Of a stretch of 30,949 nucleotides of DNA, positions 29,066 to 30,949 are shown piece by piece. Every line of letters begins with the position of its first letter. Positions within the stretch are counted from its first letter, which is position 1. The notes under the pieces are model-generated. The model did not search any database. It saw only the letters and a list, made by a program, of their open reading frames with translations, and was not told the DNA's origin. A program made the position numbers and the translations under genes. Origin of the DNA: Chara braunii. Its lineage: Eukaryota; Streptophyta; Charophyceae; Charales; Characeae. The stretch spans positions 534,405-565,353 of the forward strand of contig BFEA01000781.1 of the NCBI GenBank assembly GCA_003427395.1, written 5' to 3'.

Positions 29066-29910
29066 TTTTCCACACGTGTAGATGCAACAAAATAAATAAA
29101 ATTAGAAGACAGGAATAAATTCAACGGCACACGCAACTCCTACAACAAGAACTAACTACGGCAGATACAAAGAAGGAGGTTCTCAATCAATTTCTAAGTC
29201 TAACTTTGTTGTATGTTTCCTATGTGATGATATCCTACAACAAATGTACAGGTACCGCAACCACGACCAGTGTGATCAAGACAACAGCACACTTGTAAGT
29301 ACACACAACCACAAAACAGACAACAGGTGATTAGAAAGCCAACACAACAACACAATCAATGGTTAGCTTTTACTGTATCATCTGAAGAAACAATGTAACC
29401 CTCAGCAGACAAGTGCATAGTCTTGCATACCACGCGTCACCCCTGGCATGCCAACGCAGTCGTTCTGCCACATCAGCGACAAGGATCGGAAAGGTCTACA
29501 AGGAGGGATGCCACGCCAACAATACAGGTCTGCCACAGACTCAACACCACCATACCATGTCAGCGCATCAACAACAGGTGATAGTGACACAAGTACGTGC
29601 CACGTCAGACCATCTCCTGCATACAACATGCCACACCAGCAATGCGCCATATCAGCGGTCCTAATCTCTCCCTTGACCAACGCCACGTCAGCCCATTGCT
29701 AACGAAGCTCTCGCCAGTATCTTGAAGTTTTCAGTGCAGCCACGTCATCATCTTCAATGGACAGTTTCTCGCACGTGCAATACTACAATGTCTAGATCTG
29801 CGATATTTACCACGCGCGTTAATAAACGCGTTTCGTTTTGCACATGCGGCACCTCCCACTTACTTGGATGTCACTTCATCACCTGACAACAAACATCAGA
29901 TTGCGATGAA
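29066..29910 (-). other. 5' leader of the LTR element with CCACGTCA motifs
   Basis: Untranslated region between the primer-binding site and gag. Short words of the form GCCACGTCAG recur (29599-29608, 29682-29692, 29739-29748), with decayed versions such as GCCACATCAG, GCCATATCAG and GCCACGCCA between 29460 and 29660. The same motif appears in the 3' non-coding array. Confidence 0.55.
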
Positions 29911-29928
29911 AGAGTTGCTCCGATACCA
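29911..29928 (-). other. Primer-binding site, tRNA-iMet type
   Basis: On the minus strand TGGTATCGGAGCAACTCT starts three bases inside the right LTR copy. The first 12 bases match the complement of the plant initiator tRNA-Met 3' end (TGGTATCAGAGC) with one mismatch. This fixes the transcription direction and the inner LTR boundary. Confidence 0.75.
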
Positions 29929-29931
29929 AAT

Positions 29932-30223
29932 TGTAATGAACCCAGTCTAGCAGATACTTAGCAGTCGTCAAACATCAGTAATCTCAATATCTGCAGCGAA
30001 GTCTCCAAATCGTGAAGTGCTCAAACAATATTTCATTACCAATAGAAGAAGAGAGTGGAGGGGCAAGAGATAGAGGAGAAGGTGGAAGAGATGATCAAAG
30101 ATCACATAATAGTAATCGCTTAAAGCCCTCTCCTTCACCGGGCTTCTTCCCTCTCCACATCAACAACCAGTAGATGATAATAAGTATAGTAATCATGAGC
30201 ACACACAATAGTGTCACGTTGTG
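29932..30223 (-). mobile_element. LTR copy, right (5' LTR of the minus-strand element)
   Basis: Matches 14820-15110 in direct orientation, with the TGTAATGAACCC boundary next to the PBS. Homology ends near 30223, where the left copy continues with different sequence. The outer end may be truncated. Confidence 0.8.
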
Positions 30224-30949
30224 AGGAAACCCGGGGAGGGGTCACCTACCGCTCGTTGAAGCCAAGGGCAACGGCGCCTGTCACTCGCCGCGCTCGCTTC
30301 AGAGGTCCTCAGCGGTCGGTAGGGAGTGATGTTCAGATCGCCTGTCACTTCTCACTTAAGGTTGGCTTTTATGTTCCCCCACTGCACACTTAAATAATAC
30401 GAAAAAGCAAAACAAAGAAAACAAAATGTACAAATCTGATATGAAAGTTTGCGACTCAAGCAAAATCAATGCCAAAGGTCTCTCCTCCAACACCCGGATT
30501 AATTCTTTTTTTTTTTTTTTTTGTCAGGCATCGAGGCTGGTAAGGCCTTTCAGGACTGGTTCATTAGTTAGGGTTGCTTTCTCACTTGGCCACGTTTTTC
30601 CTCTTGGCACTACACTCCGTGGACATAGCCATTATCAGATTACTGCAGTGACAGCAAGCATTCACCAATAACATGTCAGCTCATTGAAATACAATGCGAA
30701 AACAGACTGCCCTTTCAAAATGCTGTTGGCAGCAATTATTCACCAGCTTAGCCACATGGGAAAATGTCAGAATCATGATAATCGCGAAATCCCAACGGTG
30801 TAAACATCTGTGTTGAAGTCCCCCTTCAGCGCCCAATCCCTGATCTTCTGTTGGGGTTGTCTTCAAGTAATAGTGACCAATAACATGTCGGCACGTCGAA
30901 ACACAGTGCGAAAGTGGACTTCCCTTTCAGAACGTTGTTAACGGGGATG
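30224..30949. other. Intergenic flank with a diverged direct repeat
   Basis: No gene recognised. A T17 run lies at about 30506-30522. A segment around ACCAATAACATGTC is repeated at about 30664-30730 and 30877-30945 (about 75 percent alike, sharing AGTGCGAAA/AATGCGAAA and CCCTTTCA), so the window edge may cut a longer repeat. Confidence 0.5.

Larger units (their letters stand above)
14820..30223 (-). mobile_element. Decayed Ty3/gypsy LTR retrotransposon with a nested insertion
   Basis: Read on the minus strand, the order is 5' LTR (30223-29932), PBS (29928-29911), leader, gag (about 29065-27250), protease, RT, RNase H, integrase and chromodomain-like tail (27364-23544), 3' non-coding repeats, a nested 7.45-kb block (22831-15386), more 3' non-coding repeats, then the 3' LTR (15110-14820). 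RT-RNase H before integrase, plus the integrase tail, mark the Ty3/gypsy order. Without the nested block it is about 7.95 kb, a usual size. Multiple stops and frameshifts make it non-autonomous. No matching 5-bp target duplication was found next to the LTR ends. Confidence 0.8.

Overview
The window looks like nuclear DNA of a streptophyte green plant, most likely a charophyte alga of the Chara type. That placement is an inference from three things: a plant-style AP2/ERF domain protein, U6 snRNA-derived sequences, and a decayed Ty3/gypsy retrotransposon lying in long repeat-rich gene-poor DNA. No bacterial or organellar gene organisation is visible.

Layout. 1-215 is microsatellite. 1141-1710 holds a U6 snRNA retrocopy (18-bp target duplications, A-rich tail) that was later split by a ~420-bp inverted-repeat element. 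2906-9526 is the one intact gene: a single open frame of about 2206 codons. It encodes a giant, mostly disordered protein with one clear AP2/ERF domain, two degenerate AP2-like segments and a DLNxP (EAR-type) repressor motif. 9527-14819 has no recognisable gene but several tandem arrays (103 bp x2, ~98 bp x4 with GATC-containing hairpins, ~14 bp, 31 bp x2, 37 bp x3).

14820-30223 is best read as one Ty3/gypsy LTR retrotransposon on the minus strand. LTR copies lie at 14820-15110 and 29932-30223, with a tRNA-iMet-like primer-binding site at 29911-29928. Gag, protease, RT, RNase H, integrase and a chromodomain-like tail are all present but broken by stops, frameshifts and small tandem duplications. 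A 7.45-kb block (15386-22831) has landed inside its 3' non-coding region, bracketed by a perfect 39-bp direct repeat. That block holds an unusual family of ten hairpins, each with a 19-nt near-invariant loop and variable but largely complementary arms (17871-18664). It also holds a 122-bp x3 array, an assembly gap (19068-19432) and a second, minus-strand U6-derived copy (21910-22010).

The AP2 gene is probably the only functional protein gene. The rest records repeated insertion (U6 retroposition, then MITE; LTR element, then nested block) followed by decay. The hairpin family and the triple-AP2 protein deserve most follow-up.
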